This document shows positions 63,898 through 64,000 of a stretch of DNA of 64,000 nucleotides, piece by piece. The translations under genes and the position numbers were made by a program. The DNA lies in the NCBI RefSeq assembly GCF_900094575.1, contig NZ_FMAE01000011.1, forward strand, positions 1 to 64,000, given 5' to 3'. Origin of the DNA: Bradyrhizobium yuanmingense (GTDB lineage: Bacteria; Pseudomonadota; Alphaproteobacteria; Rhizobiales; Xanthobacteraceae). The notes beneath the pieces were generated by a model. It ran no database searches. It was not told where the DNA came from and saw only the letters and a list, made by a program, of their open reading frames with translations. Each line of letters begins with the position of its first letter. Position 1 is the first letter of the stretch.

Positions 63898-64000
63898 GTG
63901 ACCAATTCTCCGACGATCCTGGTGTTCGATTCCGGCCTTGGCGGGCTCACGGTGCTCCGCGAGGTCGTGGCGGCGCGGCCCGACGCGCATTACGTCTACG
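63898..64000 (+). CDS. murI: Glutamate racemase, N-terminal start (cut by window end)
   Basis: The first 34 codons of MurI, which makes D-glutamate for peptidoglycan. From a GTG start the product begins TNSPTILVFDSGLGGLTVLR; the DSGxGGLTV motif with its catalytic region is diagnostic. AGGGTGG lies about 5-11 nt upstream. The rest continues to the right of the window. Confidence 0.9.
   Translation, partial: MTNSPTILVFDSGLGGLTVLREVVAARPDAHYVY

Overview
The window reads as ordinary chromosome of a GC-rich alphaproteobacterium of the Bradyrhizobium type. The grounds are uniformly high GC and codon use, the gene content (a pca branch of protocatechuate catabolism, a liv branched-chain amino-acid ABC operon, a cox-type CO dehydrogenase-family accessory cluster, many two-component and cyclic-nucleotide proteins), and several families of short palindromic intergenic repeats of the kind common in bradyrhizobial genomes. 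The genus assignment is inference; no rRNA, tRNA, IS element, phage gene or CRISPR array was seen. Both ends cut genes: the 3' part of groEL on the left and the first codons of murI on the right.

Layout. 1-5 kb: groEL end with terminator, a signal peptidase I, a LysR regulator divergent from isochorismatase-like hydrolase and GST genes, and a DUF2778 peptidoglycan-type enzyme. 5-11 kb: a secreted FecR-domain protein coupled to a CHASE2 adenylate cyclase, then a polyprenol-phosphate sugar pair (GT2-GtrA plus GT39). 11-16 kb: small exported proteins, a DUF72-DUF488 pair, PhzF, and a second membrane adenylate cyclase. 15.5-20.5 kb: a TetR / HlyD / ABC ATPase / ABC-2 permease efflux operon with every junction overlapping by 4 nt and a strong palindromic operator, divergent from an ArsR-AHSA1-GFA operon with its own palindrome. 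20.5-29.7 kb: a zinc alcohol dehydrogenase, DUF2000 and DUF4189 proteins, then a cox-type cluster (coxG, S, M, D, E, two XdhC halves, a MoeA-MobA fusion) that has no large catalytic subunit. 29.8-32.5 kb: pcaB-pcaD-pcaC. 33.7-38.8 kb: livH-M-G-F-K. 38.9-42.3 kb: a lone receiver divergent from a hybrid histidine kinase. 42.4-46.6 kb: DmpA-type peptidase, KTSC protein, EF-hand protein, rpe, bacterial-PH-like protein and three tiny genes. 46.7-51 kb: five same-strand genes combining a TolQ/ExbB-type channel, a single-pass periplasmic partner, another membrane protein, a metallophosphoesterase and a kinase-universal stress protein fusion. 51-54.5 kb: a NarL-type two-component pair and a TetR gene with a palindromic operator. 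54.8-64 kb: purB, an M20 amidohydrolase, an exported caspase-like protein, an acyl-CoA synthetase, an exported SecD-head protein, a membrane cNMP-binding protein, and murI.

The best candidate for an undescribed system is the minus-strand block at 46656-51002: an ion-channel-type membrane module next to a kinase and a phosphatase. Other items worth attention are the stand-alone SecD head, the CHASE2 cyclase that lacks the usual purine-selecting lysine, the EF-hand loop inside the FecR protein, the Popeye-like cNMP protein, the cox cluster without coxL, and small genes below usual annotation cut-offs (a 53-residue Q/G-rich protein, a 46-residue membrane protein, a 33-residue ORF ahead of tetR).
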